Assembly: GCA_032622095.1 (NCBI GenBank)
Contig: CP136061.1
Coordinates: 85,164,324 to 85,228,323 of the forward strand
DNA: 64,000 nt
Direction: 5' to 3'
DNA from: Siphonodentalium dalli
Lineage: Eukaryota > Mollusca > Scaphopoda > Gadilida > Siphonodentaliidae
Both the position numbers and the translations under genes were made by a program. Below the pieces are notes generated by a model. It was given only the letters and a program-made list of their open reading frames with translations, did not search any database and was not told the origin of the DNA. Shown piece by piece: positions 48,297 to 60,705 of the stretch (its first letter is position 1; the number at the start of each line of letters is the position of its first letter).

Positions 48297-48440
48297 AGGG
48301 CGGCTTTGGAGCAAGATGCACTGGAAATAATCAGTGCAGTTCCATCAAAGGACTGAGTTGTAGAACTGTGGGAGCCAATCAACTCTGCAGGTGTGCGACT
48401 ACGTACTTCTGGTACTCCAATGGGGGTAATTGTATTGATT
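48297..48440 (+). CDS. Exon 12: EGF/EB-like six-cysteine module 12, last before FN3
   Basis: Acceptor 'atgttttgcag', donor 'gtgagt', phase 1, 48 codons, the longest module. Spacing is C-5-C-7-C-8-C-1-C-12-C with YFWYSNGG. The loops around the third cysteine are lengthened, so this is the most divergent module. It is the last cysteine module before the FN3 exons. Confidence 0.84.
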
Positions 48441-49140
48441 GTGAGTGATCCAAACTAATTCTAATCTACTTAGAACATAGTGGAAACAACTGGAATTGGA
48501 GAGTTTTTCAACTGAACACAGTATAACAATGTAACATTATTGGAATTGAAGAGCAGCAAACTATACAACATAGTTTCGGCATTAACGTTTTCTGTAATTA
48601 ATACTCATTTATGATCAGCTCATTTAGGAAATGTTTAGATCATAAGTTCAACCAACGTGTTTGAACTTATTATCTGAACATTTCTCACTAGCGAAAACAG
48701 ATCCTTTTGCACATGTATTGTCATTTTACCTCTCTCCAAATGAATAATAGACCATTCGAATGTAAACTTTTATAACTGATGAAGAAGTGTTAAATAAATG
48801 CCTCCATAACTACAATGTCGTGAATCCAATTATCCTGGTAACAGGAATAACTGAGAAACAAGACGTCCTCAAGAATAAAATAAGTCATAAAAGTCCTTCA
48901 GTTTGGGGTTAAAATGAAATACATGATGATAGTCGGATGGCTCAGCACAATCCCTTTAAAATATTCAAATGACCTCATTTATATTTATAAACTGACTCTT
49001 GGTGGGGCAATTCATGAAGCAGAATTAATGAGGTTGATGCGAAAATCACAATCATCATCTGGCAATATTGAATTCGCATAAAACATTTTTACTGTTGTTT
49101 ATAACTTAAAACCTTATAGTTGCATTTGCACATGGAAATC
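48441..49140. other. Intron 12, first part, with a MITE fragment
   Basis: At about 48620-48690 the palindromic centre of the TTAA MITE is recognisable ('gatcataagttcaa...ttgaacttattatctgaa'). Nothing else. Confidence 0.55.
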
Positions 49141-49802
49141 TATGGCAAGCCAAACCGCTATTTAATATTAATTTTACTTAAGTAAAATAAAATGACACTT
49201 TATTTCACTTAAGTGAAATAAAATGACACTTTATTTTACTTAAGTAAAATAAAGTGTCATTTTATTTTACTTAAGTGAAATAAAGTGCCATCTACATGGT
49301 TTTAAGTAAAATTAAAACGCACACTAATTTTACTTAAGTGAAATAAAATTACCATTATGTTACGCCCTTTTTTTATTTTACACTTAAGTAAAAAAGAATT
49401 TTACTTAAGTGAAATAAAACAGTTTTTATTTAACTTAAGTAAAATTCTTTTTCACTTAAGTAAATTAAATGAACATTTGGGTTTATTTCACTTAAGTGAA
49501 ATAAACGCCATCTACCGCTCATCGATAGATGTCATTTATTTTTCTTAAGTAAAATAAAGTGCAACCGGGTGTTAAGAGTTATTAATGATTTCCCCCCAAT
49601 CAGTTTAGAGACCATCGCCAAATCCCACCAAACCACATGTGACCTTGTTATAGGACAGCTTAAGTAAAATAAAACCATGTAGATGGCGCTTTATTTCACT
49701 TAAGTGAAATAAAATGACACTTTATTTTACTTAAGTGAAATAAAGTGTCATTTTATTTTACTTAAGTAAAATTAGTATTAAATAGCGGTTTGGCTTGCCA
49801 TA
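49141..49802. mobile_element. Foldback-type element built from CTTAAG palindromes, 662 bp
   Basis: The ends TATGGCAAGCCAAACCGC and GCGGTTTGGCTTGCCATA are perfect inverses, and the inverted similarity runs on for over 100 bases. Inside are about 15 CTTAAG-centred palindromes such as 'ttttacttaagtaaaa' and 'tttcacttaagtgaaa', spaced by 'ataaaatgacactt'. A TA at each border may be a 2-bp target duplication. There is no coding content. Confidence 0.85.
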
Positions 49803-50046
49803 TGGGGCATGGCGATCAGAACTTTTTATTCATGATGTAAAAAGATGTGATCTGATGAATCTCCAGCTTGATCCATCAACTGAAGAAAATCTTTCAAAGG
49901 AGTGAAATTTGTGAATAATAGTTACTGTCCTTCTCAATGTTTTATTCAAGATATCGACTTCATGTATCGTTATTCTCAATCACCTTTTGACCTTAATCTG
50001 AACCTGGAGAGATATTATATTCATGTTTTCAATTTTTTAATTACAG
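49803..50046. other. Intron 12 end
   Basis: Short AT-rich sequence leading to the exon 13 acceptor; nothing recognised. Confidence 0.5.
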
Positions 50047-50316
50047 TGAATATTTTACGTGTCACCACAGTAACATGGAAAGATCAGACACCAGATTCTC
50101 TTGTTATATCATGGACTGCTCCATCACTCAGTACATTCATTACAAGATACGATGTCACCTACTCTCCTGGTAGTAGTCTCACAGACCAACAAAGTTCATC
50201 CACAACAATCAGTTCTTTGACAGCAGGAACAACATATAGCATTAAAGTCATATCTGTTGTTGTAGAACTTGGAGAAACAAAGTCTACAGAATCTGCTTCA
50301 AATGATTACACCACAG
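50047..50316 (+). CDS. Exon 13: fibronectin type III domain 1
   Basis: Acceptor 'ttttttaattacag', donor 'gtatgt', phase 1, 90 codons, the usual size of a whole FN3 domain. FN3 landmarks are in order: a strand-B Trp in VISWTAP, a strand-C RYDVTY, and the LTAGTTYSIKV motif with the conserved Leu, Gly-Thr and Tyr of strands E-F. No cysteines are present, as usual for FN3. It would form a beta-sandwich spacer or ligand-binding domain outside the cell. Confidence 0.9.
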
Positions 50317-50719
50317 GTATGTTGACAACATTCTTATTCACCACATCAGTATAGCTGGTTTGGATTTGAATGTTTTCATTGATATCATGTACCCTGGATC
50401 TCCAATTGTTGACTTTGATACTGAGGATTTCTAAATCTTGTCCAATCAGAACACAATCTGTGACACAGAAACACACGCTAAGACGATGACAGCTATTTCG
50501 GAATTTCAAATTGCATAGGCAGACTTATGATAGAAACATGCAATAATTTTTCTCTTTTTTTTTTCAATCAGTCAAATTTTGCAAAACAATTTTCGCTTAG
50601 GGAGGCAGATTTATAGAATATGTTATTCAGCATTTGACACTTTTATATGGTCAGAGATGCAACAAAATTGACCTTGAGTGCATGCATTAAATTGAAGCAC
50701 ATTTGACCTATCTTTGCAG

Positions 50720-51001
50720 AACCAGCCCAGCCGGGAGCCATAACTTCCCCCTCATTAGATGCTATCAATGCACCAGATTTTGTACTGGTATGGACAGTCT
50801 CATCTGGAATCGTACAACATTACAATGTGAAAGTGATGGATGGAAACACAGAGGCATTCAGTGGGAATACTGACAACAATGTTCCTCAGAAAACAGTGAC
50901 TGGACTGAAGCATGGATATCGGTATCAGGTTCAGATAATGGCATACGTTGGATCTCTAAACAGTGTAACTATGACTACGGACATCAGAACTGTTGTTACA
51001 C
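50720..51001 (+). CDS. Exon 14: fibronectin type III domain 2
   Basis: Acceptor 'ctatctttgcag', donor 'gtaagt', phase 1, 94 codons. It begins with a Pro-rich linker (PAQPGAI) usual at FN3 starts, then LVWTVS (strand B Trp), HYNVKV (strand C) and LKHGYRYQVQIMA (strand E-F Leu...Tyr). It is separated from exon 13 by an intron of only about 400 bases. Confidence 0.9.
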
Positions 51002-52859
51002 GTAAGTAAATATTCAGTTACACGAGTCACATGACACACTGAGATTAAAATACCTCACAACAGAGATATATAAAATGCTAAGATCTAAGTCATGATAAGT
51101 AACTTGAGATTTGCTTTGAAGGCAATAGGGTCGCAGGAATTTTTCACATCTGCCAGTAACTGGTTCCAAATAGTTTGTGCGAAATATTGAGAAGACATTC
51201 ATCCTCACATTTCCACTGTAATTTCGATCATACCATACCTGATATTGCACTCTAAATTAACACTGCTATTATGTCACATATGTTTTAATAGCAGGGTGAC
51301 CCAGTGTTGCCCATTTTAATGTGATGTGGTGCACTCCACTGGGGAAATTTGATGGGAATAGAGAATACTCTTCCTCAAATGCCTAATATATTTAGAGGAA
51401 ATTTTGGAACCAACATGGTTTTATCAATTCTAGTGCCTTTAGCTCCCGATCCCTAATGTCACCCAGGGCTGGGAACCTGTCACCCAGAGATGGGAACCTG
51501 TCAACCTATGTCATTAATTGCTCGAAAATGGTGGCGAGATGTCTCACCTTGAAGTGAACATTTATAGTTTTCTTCACCTTTATAAATAACTTAAATAAAA
51601 AGCATCCCATTAGACTCAGCTTGCAGGTTGAAATAGGGAGAAGTGAGAAAAAAATAGGGAGAAGTGAGAGACTGGAGAATAATTTCATCTGATAATTTAT
51701 TTAATATGTATAGGTGTTAAACAAACGAAAAAAACGTTATCATGGAAAAGAAATTTAAATTTTTCATTTAAATGTAATATAGATTGTTTGTTGCATTTGG
51801 TTTGCATATATATGCCACAATTAACGACCTTGAGTCATGACATCGACTACCGATATAAAAGGGTGCTCTCGGATAATTTTGTTGCCAAATATATTCAGTA
51901 ACATGAGGTAACATCGGATAATTTAAAGGGAGTACGATTCAATAAAATTGTTTGAGGTCTGTTCGATTGGCATTCTGTTATTGTGTAAAAACATGGAATA
52001 CCACAAAGACGGAAACGGAACTAAAACAAACAAAACGTTTAAATCGGCAATATAATAATAATTTGAGTCGGCGATTTTAAAGCAGTCGGTCGGGACGAGC
52101 AGAAACCAACACTTTATTAAGTATGGCCAAAACTGAAGGCTTCTTTGTTTGCTATATTATAATCTTTGTCTGAACATTGAAGACCGCATTTACTTACTCA
52201 ACACTGTTAAACAAAAGGAGTCGACCTTGTGTCAACATTTTGTCACTGTTGACTCGCAGGCAATATATTCATAATTGATTTGTAACACTACAGCATGCAT
52301 GGCTTATCGCTTGCTACAGCCATAGGATAATTTTGGGAAAATCGGAGGGCAACTTCACTTCTCCCTGGCGCGACACTAAGGCGACTTCGAGGCGTCGAGG
52401 GCAATTATTTTGCCCTACTCGCCTGGTAAGCTGAGGCCTGATTAGACTCCTCATATCATGTAGATGATATCTACCTTTGGCGGAAATTGGTGTTGAAAAA
52501 AATGTCATTTGTTGCCCCTCCCCCTTTTTCTGTCCCTGACCTCAACAGTGTCACTTTAGAAATTTTAACCTGCACCATTATCTTCCTCATAAAAATTGAC
52601 CCCTGTCAGACCAATTTTGAGCCCTCTAAATGGTCCCCAGTTAATTTCTATAGCGGACAGACATTCGCAAATATAGATATGAGAAATGTTGTAGAACCAA
52701 ATATAGTAGCAGAGCTCACCTCTAAATGTGTGACCATTACACAAATAACTCTCTTGCATATCCTGTCACATGATCAGTCTGCCCTTGTCACATGACACAT
52801 TTATAGTGACACCATGTACACTAGTACAACAACCATTTTGGGAGAATAGTTTAAAGTTC
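51002..52859. other. Intron 14, no gene recognised
   Basis: AT-rich with short open frames lacking support. The last few hundred bases may belong to the LINE remnant that follows. Confidence 0.45.
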
Positions 52860-53027
52860 TCATCCATATCAGACGGTGCATTCAGTTATGCCAGACCCAC
52901 ACTGTGGAATGCGCTTTCGATAGAGCTTAGAACAGAAGTGTTTGTCAACAATTTCAAGCGGCAGCTCAAAACATATTTATTCTTTGAACATTTTGGTGCA
53001 GACATGGCTAAGAAAGACCTTAAATAA
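52860..53027 (+). pseudogene. Non-LTR retrotransposon (LINE) reverse-transcriptase C-terminal fragment
   Basis: The frame reads SISDGAFSYARPTLWNALSI, ELRT and then FKRQLKTYLF, followed by a stop at 53025-53027. This is the well-known C-terminal signature of many LINE ORF2 proteins (RSFSxAAPxLWNxLP...FKxxLKTxLF). Only the last 55 or so residues remain; the rest of the ORF is absent, as usual for 5'-truncated insertions. An AT-rich tail follows to about 53300. Confidence 0.7.
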
Positions 53028-53299
53028 TTACTTGTTTATTACACGTGTCACTTAATCAAACTCGTTTTTAATCTATATCTGTCTTTTGTTTTGTTTTATA
53101 ATGTTTTTCTTTTATTATTGTTTTTATTTTGTTTTTTAATCGGAGCAATTTTAGACCCTATATTATACATTGATAATATCATGCAGATAATAATGGTTTA
53201 TGACCTGATCTTTCTCATTTTAACTGGCATATTTAATTTAGATGTGTTGCGTGTATATATTTATTATTTTATCATACTTTATGTTGAATTATAATTGTA

Positions 53300-53633
53300 C
53301 TAGTAAGAATTTTAGAGGATGTCAATGGATTTACGCTATATAAAATAAATTAATATTATTTTGTATGTAATTATACAAGGCTTTATAGTCTATGATCATG
53401 TTTTACCTGCTATGTGGGACGACCTGAACAAGATATATGGAGACCCAACATACATGTTCAAATGCGCAAATTAGTGATGTGATCATATTACCTGAGGGAG
53501 AATATGTTTTTTTCACTTTGATATCTATAATTACCCAATTTATTTCATTAATTTAGTATTTCTGTTGATTAAACATAATGAAATTTGCCACATAGCTATT
53601 AGAAACTTAACTGTGATTTATTTTCATCCATAG
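53300..53633. other. Intron 14 end, nothing recognised
   Basis: AT-rich; no gene. Confidence 0.5.
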
Positions 53634-53849
53634 GCCCTACTGCTCCTGGTCCTGTGACTCTAACAGTGGAATCATCAACATCAGTTCGTGCTCGTTGGTC
53701 CATACCATCAGCTGTAAACGGGGATCTCAGAGGCTACGTTATTGAGGTGTATACGAGAATGTATACAGATGAGCTGCTTACTCTCTCCAACACACTGTTC
53801 ATATCTGTTGTTACTGAAACAACATTGAATACCATCGGTTTTACAGCAG
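53634..53849 (+). CDS. Exon 15: N-terminal two thirds of fibronectin type III domain 3
   Basis: Acceptor 'tttcatccatag', donor 'gtaaat', phase 1, 72 codons. It opens with PTAPGPVTLTV, has RARWSIP (strand B Trp) and GYVIEVY (strand C), and ends at TIGFTA, just before the expected Gly-Thr of the E-F region. The missing part is supplied in phase by exon 16, so this FN3 domain is interrupted by a 2.6-kb intron, unlike the other two. Confidence 0.88.
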
Positions 53850-53989
53850 GTAAATATTCCCTTCATAGATGTCACAATTAGGTTTGGTGTATATTAATTA
53901 ACTAATTGTAACTAATTCTAATACAAACCAATATAGAATTTCATGCAATTCTAAAGCAGTTCTGTAGAACGAAGATTACAATTTCAGGA

Positions 53990-54740
53990 CCACATCACTC
54001 ATCCAATCATCACCAAACTTCATATGGATCTTTGGGGTGACCTCTAGATGAGAGCCATTGATTATATCTGAAATTCGTTAAAATAACATGCCTGCCAGCA
54101 ACCATCTTGGATTTAATTTGAATCCATCGGCACATTATGCAGCCCGGATATAGCAAAGAAATGTTTTGTAGATTTACAGGCATGTTTATGATCACCTCTA
54201 GATGGGAGCTATCGACTTTGAACGATTTTCTATGGAAAACATGGCCACCATCAGCCATCTTGTATTTTACTCTTTGCTTCACTAAATCCTTTGGCACACC
54301 CTACAGACCGCATCCCTCATGCGATCATTACCAAACTTTATTTGGATCTTCAGGGTGACTTCCAGATGGGAGCCATCGATTATTTAAGAAATTCATTGAA
54401 AAAAAATGGCTGCCAACTAGTGGCCATCTTGGAATTTACTCTTCGCATGACTAAATCCTTTGGCACACCCTACAGCCAACATTCCTCATCCAATCGTCAT
54501 CAAACTTCACGTGGATCTTCGGGTTGATCTCTAGATTGGAGTTATTGATTGTTTTCAAAATTTGTTATAAAACATGGCTACCAGCAGCCGTCTTTGATTT
54601 CAAATTTGAATCCATCAGCAGCCCTAATTTATTTGTGAAGTATTTGAATTGATAATAATTTCATCCACACAATATAAGACCTTACTAACTTTTTGACTTT
54701 CCTTCTTCTTCATCATTCTATTCGTTGCTCAGCAAAAAAG
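53990..54740. repeat. 'ggccatcttggatttt' family repeat
   Basis: Four diverged units with 'catatggatctt', 'ggtgacctctagatgagagc' and 'ccatcttggatt', closest to the copy at 46370-46836. Confidence 0.8.
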
Positions 54741-55929
54741 TCTCCTTCCCTTACACTCTTATTTACTAGAATTTGACTGCATTTCGTCATTTAAATTAGG
54801 GGTATATCATATATTTATTGAAAGCTCAAATTGATATTGTATTTTGCAGTAGTAGAATTTGAAATGGCAGAATGGCATATATTGTCAAACACTGCCGATG
54901 CTTTTGTTAACTACTGTATCACCCATCAGTAAGCCTGGGGGGGGGGGGGGCATAGATGTTTTTGACGGCTTATTATGTTTGAGGACCCCCAGTTTGCTTG
55001 CATTCATAGTGCTAATCTAATTTTGTGTTTTATATTAATCATGATGTATATTTTGAGATGCATTAATTGGGTTATAAAGTGTTAATTAGTTGATTTCCGA
55101 GGTCATTGGTTTCTACCTTCAGCGGGTCATTCCTCAACAATTAAAACTGGCAAAGTCACAATATTAGTGAGTTTACGATTTAATAGGTACATGTTGAGCA
55201 TCGCAAATTATTTTACATGTAGAATCCTGCACATGAACAAGTTATTTGTGGCAAGCCTACAGGAACATAAATTTTATATGATATAGAGCAATTAATGTAC
55301 TTTTCATTCGACGTTATATTTGTCGTTCAAGAGAGTACGGGCATCTCGATACTTAGTTGCATTCAACAGAGATGAGGCGACAATGGGGAGTGGTTGGATG
55401 TCTGTCTTCCTTGGTAATATTTTCAACAATTGGATTTCACAACTTATTTCATAAACTGTTGGCTGTTGACTAAAACAACAGTTAGAATGTTCAGACTGAG
55501 AAAATGTGATAGCTCTAATATACAATGTTAATTAAAGTTCCCAACTTGTATAACTATGAGAAATAGCAGGTTCTAGATTTTGTGTTGTGTAACATTTCCT
55601 CAAATTGCCATTATTGGGTTTTATCTCAGAACTCAGATATTTTGAGCTGCTCCTTTAGAGGCATTAAAATGGATTGTGGTCTATGAATTGTACTTAAAAA
55701 ACATAATCTATCATGATAAGTGCTTTTATTCCACAAAAAAAATATTGGTATGGGTATTTTTATTGAAAATTGGAAGCAAATTATAAAATCTCCTTGAGAT
55801 TGAAGTTTTTGTACGAGAAGGTTAAGACTTTGTTTGAAGCAGAATGATATATTTATTGTGAAATAAAGACCGAGATAGTCCTTAAAACATGATTTGAAAA
55901 TTACCAGGATAGAGCACATAATTATGAGC
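54741..55929. other. Intron 15, no gene
   Basis: AT-rich, with a G12 homopolymer at about 54938-54949. No matched repeat. Confidence 0.5.
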
Positions 55930-56153
55930 TTAACCCTTTCATGATGGGGGCCATGCTGGTGCAGCATTAATGATCCTGTTCCAGTGCTTTCTCTTATATG
56001 AGCGAGTCTCCCATAGGGTGCCTCGCATATATAAGAGAATAAACTGGCTTACACGGTTGAGGTAATATTGTCAGGCCAGTGCATTCTCTTATATGTATAA
56101 GAGAATGCATTGGCACAGGGATTTCGCAAAATTTCAGGAAGCTCCAGTCATGG
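55930..56153. repeat. TTAACCC-starting palindromic repeat, copy 2
   Basis: It begins TTAACCCTTTCATGATGGGG, with inverted 'ctcttatat...atataagaga' segments, and ends 'tttcaggaagctc' as in 26016-26330. Confidence 0.7.
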
Positions 56154-56453
56154 AAGAGCCAAGACAATAAGCTATTTGGTGGTTAGAGTGTTGTGTGAAA
56201 TTATTAATTATTCTAGCAGTTCTTGGTACTGAAAGCGACAAAAAAGAAAATAATATTTTCAACTTCTCAAATGTATTAAAATCATTGTTTTTGTTGTCTC
56301 TTAATACTTGCTCAGATTCTATATACAATGAAGATGATGATATGTGAAATTCAATGTTTTTTCGCTAGATAGATCCAGAGAAATTCTTTGTTGTGCATCT
56401 CCCCCTTAAATAAATGAATGCTTATAAACTAATAGTTTTTCCCTTTTCTACAG

Positions 56454-56546
56454 GAACATTCACTAAGGTTCGCATGTATGCTACCAATGATGTTTATAAT
56501 GGAACCCTGTATACTGAAAGCTCGGAAGTGCGGACAACTCCAGGAA
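56454..56546 (+). CDS. Exon 16: C-terminal third of fibronectin type III domain 3
   Basis: Acceptor 'ttttctacag', donor 'gtaagt', phase 1, 31 codons. It starts GTFTKVRMYATND, which completes the FN3 motif begun in exon 15 (Leu/Phe-x-x-Gly-Thr-x-Tyr-like-x-Val-x-Ala-x-Asn). Joined, exons 15 and 16 give 103 codons. The last codon is split, so coding continues past the window's last detectable exon. Confidence 0.85.
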
Positions 56547-58080
56547 GTAAGTGTGGACGTTAACAATGAAGTTGTTCCAGCTATATACAGATTCATATGA
56601 ATCAATTTCATGGAAAAAAGTCGGTTTTATATTAAAGGAGACTAGCGACCCTCCCCCCAGAATCTGACATCTAGATTAAAACAGACTTCAGCATCCTGAC
56701 AACTCCATAACAGAGAGGCAGAATACTGCCAGGTTATCAAAAATCTAAAATAGTCTGATGGGTCACAGAAAACTGTAACATCGGATTTTATATTTTAATT
56801 TATTGGCACACCCTATTGGCTGTAGCCCACATTTATCGAAGAAATGTTTTGAGAGTTTACATGCTTGGTTAGGATCATATGTAGATGGGAACTGTCTAAT
56901 TTGTATGATTTTCGATGAAAAACGTGACCGCTGGCAGTCATCTTGTATTTTACTCTTTAAATGACTAAATTATTCATCCTATAACGATCATTTTCCATCC
57001 GACTGATCCAAAACCTCTATTATTACTTAAATATTTATACTTTCCGAGTTCCTTATCCCTCCATTTACTGTAGCATTATCCCGTCTCCTAGTTGAGCTAC
57101 AGTGTCATTGACACTTTCATTTTTCATCTGGTGGAAATTATTTTAAAAATATGGTCCAATGATGATAACGAAAAGTGTAATATTCCCGGTCCATATGGTA
57201 AATCCATTTTCAGTGAAAATTCAGGAAAGTGAGCACCGGAAATGTGCGACATTTTATGATTCGTCTAATTCCATGGTATAATATGTCACGACGATGAACT
57301 GAATATAAACTCAACACAACCCATTTAAAATATATATTTTTGGCTGGCAAGAACGATACTTGTATGTTGAAAATTCTCAAAATTGTGACAGTACACGTGT
57401 ATAAAAAGGAACTGGAGTCGTGTTTTATGGAAAGCTGATTATTTTGTAAAAATTATAATCAGGCCATAACTGGTCACATAAACGTACCGTGTAGCCGCAT
57501 TTATTCAATGGGTGTACATGCATTTTATTTTGTTATATAGGCATATAGTACTGTTGCATTGCCACAGAAAAGTGAATTAAATCCCTTGTTGGGATCGAGA
57601 TGTGTGTGTTTACCTCATATTTCTTAAATAACCCATTGCGAACCCCATAGAGGAATTCTAGATAACATGAGCATGAATCTTTGTTACATCGTAATTCGAT
57701 ATAATATCAAAGGTAAAAAAACAGGTAAACATTTGATTGCATTGATCTGTTTGCTACAAAGTATTCTGTAAATGAAACTGGTTTGTCACACAATGTGGAG
57801 AAAGACAAGACAGCAAGGACAGATTGACTAAGAAATGAGCCATGCATTTCTATGTTGTGCTCTTTGGTCAATGATCTCAGCAAAGTTTGGCAAAGTTTTG
57901 TGGTCAGCAATGTACCCTTTAGATTTGCATTTAATTGAATTTGACGTTGTGTACTTATGGAATAAGTTAAATTCAACTCTAGAATTGTGTAAAATGTAGG
58001 CTGGGGAATGGAACTGGAAATGCGTTGATTCGTTTGGACACAAACTATGTGCGTCGTGGCAATTATAAAATTATAGTTTT
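56547..58080. other. Downstream intron, partly repeats
   Basis: About 56790-57120 is a 'ggcagtcatcttgtatttta' repeat fragment ending in 'agttgagctacagtgtcatt'. The rest shows no exon. Confidence 0.5.
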
Positions 58081-60590
58081 TAGCTCAACTTTACTTTGTA
58101 AAGTTTGAGCTATTGCCATGGCTTGGTATCCGTCGTCCGTGTGTGCGTGTTGCGTCAACAATTTCCTTTAGCACGGGATACAGTTCGTACCTTTGGTCCG
58201 ATTATTATGAAATTTGTCATGGATGTTGACATTGACATGTAGATGGGAACGAGTCATTTTGGGGTCATTCGAAAAAAAAAAATGGCCGCCAGTGGCCATC
58301 TTGGATTTCAAAATTCAATCCATTAGCACGGGCTACAGGCCGTACTGTTCGTCTTATTGTCATGAAATTTGTCATGGATGTTAATATTGACATGTAGATG
58401 GGAACGAGTAATTTTGGGGTCATTCGGCCAAAAAAGATGGCCGCCGACAGCCATCTTAGATTTTACTCTTTGCATGACTAAATCCTTTGACACGGGCTAC
58501 AGGTCGTACCTTTGGTCAGATCATCATAAAATGTGTCATGGATGTTAACAATGACATGTAGATGGGAAAGAGTTATTTTTGGGTCATTCGGGCAAAATAC
58601 ATGGCCGCCAGCAGCCATCTTGGATTTTACTCTTTGTATGACTAAATCCTTTAGCATGGGCTACAGGTCGTACCTTTAGTGTGATCATCATGAAATTTGG
58701 CATGGCTGTTGAAATTGGAATGTAGATGGGAACGAGTCATTTTGGGGTCATTTGGACAAAAAACATGGCCGCCAGCTGCCATCTTTGATTTCAAAATTCA
58801 ATCCATTAGCACGGGCCACAGGTCGTACTGTTCGTCTGATCATCATGAAATTTGTCATGGATGTTAATATTAACATGTAGATGGGAACGATTAATATTGG
58901 AGTAATTCGGCCAAAAAACATGGCCACCAGCAGCCATCTTGGATTTTACTCTTTGTATGACTAAATTCTTTAGCACGGGCTACAGGTCGTACCTTTAGTC
59001 TTATCATCATAAAATTTGTCATGGATGTTAACAATGACATGTAGATGGGAAAGAGTCATTTTGGGGTCAATCGGCCGAAAAACATGGCCGCCAGCAGCCA
59101 TCTTGGATTTTACTCTTTGTATGACTAAATCCTTTAGCACGGGCTACAGGTCGTACCTTGAGTCTGATCATCATGAAATTTTTCGTGGCTGTTGAAATTG
59201 GAATGTAGATGGGAACGAGTCATTTTGGGGTCATTCGGACGAAAAACATGGCCGTAAGCGGCCATCTTTGATTTCAAAATTCAATCCATTAGCACGGGCT
59301 ACAGGTCGTACTGTTCATCTGATCATCATGAAATTTGTCATGGATGTTAATATTAACATGTAGATGGGAACGATTAATTTTGGGGTCATTCGGCCAAAAA
59401 ACATGGCCGCAGCAGCCATCTTGTATTTTACTCTTTGTATGACTAAATCCTTTAACACGGGCTACAGGTCGTAACTTTAGTCTGATCATCATAAAATTTG
59501 TCATGGATCTTAACAATGACATGCAGATTGGAAAGAGTCATTTTGGGGTCATTCGGCCGAAAAACATGGCAGCCAGCAGCCATCTTGGATTTTACTCTTT
59601 GTTTGACTAAATCCTTTAGCACGGGCTACAGGTCGTACCTTTAGTGTGATCATCATAAAATTTGTCAGGGATGTTAATATTGGCATGTAGATGGTAACGA
59701 GTCATTTTGGGGTCATTCGGCCATAAAACTTGGCCACCAGCAGCCATCTTTGATTTCAAAATTCAATCCATTAGCACGGTCTACAGGTCGTACTGTTCGT
59801 TTGATCATCATGAAATTTGTCATGGATGTTAATATTGACATGTAGGTGGGAACATTTATTTTGTGGTCATTCGGCCAAAAAATATGGCCGCCAGCAGCCA
59901 TCTTGGATTTTACTCTTTGTATGACTAAATCATTTAGCACAGGCTACAGGTCGTAATTTTAGTCTGATCATCATATAATTTGTCATGGATGTTAACAATG
60001 ACATGTAGATGGGAACGAGTCATTTTGGGGTCATTCGGCCAAAAAACATGGCAGCCAGCAGCCAGCAGCCATCTTGGATTTTACTTTTTGTACGACTAAA
60101 TCCTTAAGCACGGGCTACAGGTCGTACCTTTAGTCTGATCATCATGAAATTTTTCATGGCTGTTGAAATTAGAATGTAGATGGGAAAGAGTCATTTTGGG
60201 GTCATTCGGACAAAAAACATGGCCGCCAGCAGCCATCTTGGATTTTACTCTTTGTATGACTAAATCCTTTAGCACGGGCTACAGGTTGTACCTTTAGTCT
60301 GATCATCATGAAATTTATCATGGCTGTTGAAATTGGAATGTAGATGGGAAAGAGTCATTATGGGGTCATTCGGACAAAAACATGGCCGTCAGCAGCCATC
60401 TTGGATTTTACTCTTTGTATGACTAAATTTTTTAAGCCACAGGTCGTACCTTTAGTTTGATAATCATAAAATTTGTCATGGATGTTAATAATGACAAGTA
60501 GATGGGAACGAGTCATTCGGTCAAAAAACATGGCCGCCAGCTGCCATCTTGGATTTTACTCTGTGTATGACTAAATCCTTTACTGCTCAT
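58081..60590. repeat. Long array of the 'ggccatcttggatttt' repeat starting with TAGCTCAACTTT
   Basis: The left end TAGCTCAACTTTACTTTGT is followed by about 13-14 units of 150-190 bases carrying 'atcatgaaatttgtcatgga', 'gatgggaacgagtcatttt' and 'gactaaatcctttagcacgg'. The inverse of the left end, 'aaagttgagcta', occurs at 62299 with 'cagtgtcattgacactttca', which may be the right end of the same family interrupted by other repeats. Confidence 0.85.
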
Positions 60591-60599
60591 TTTTTACAC

Positions 60600-60674
60600 T
60601 CCTTTTTATGTTTACCCATACCATAGTATGGTAAACATAGTGTCGTTGCCCGGATTGACCACTCGTCGTTCGTC

Positions 60675-60705
<31 letters not shown>

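Larger units (their letters stand above)
9762..56546 (+). other. Gene model: multi-module EGF/EB-like plus FN3 protein, partial at both ends
   Basis: Sixteen exons joined by GT/AG introns give one continuous frame of 2487 bases (829 codons). Exons 1-12 each encode one six-cysteine module; exons 13-16 encode three FN3 domains. All introns are phase 1. The first exon found starts in mid-codon and the last ends in mid-codon, so the start with any signal peptide and the C-terminus lie outside the window or were missed. Cysteine-rich repeats followed by FN3 domains are typical of secreted matrix or adhesion proteins and of receptor ectodomains (tenascin-like proteins, receptor tyrosine phosphatases). 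Which of these it is cannot be decided here. Introns range from about 0.4 to 7.5 kb and are filled with repeats. I do not recognise a named orthologue. Confidence 0.85.

Noticed and set aside
49902-50046. Extension of exon 13 upstream of 50047
   Set aside because: The upstream frame has no FN3 features, and a good polypyrimidine tract and AG lie directly before 50047.
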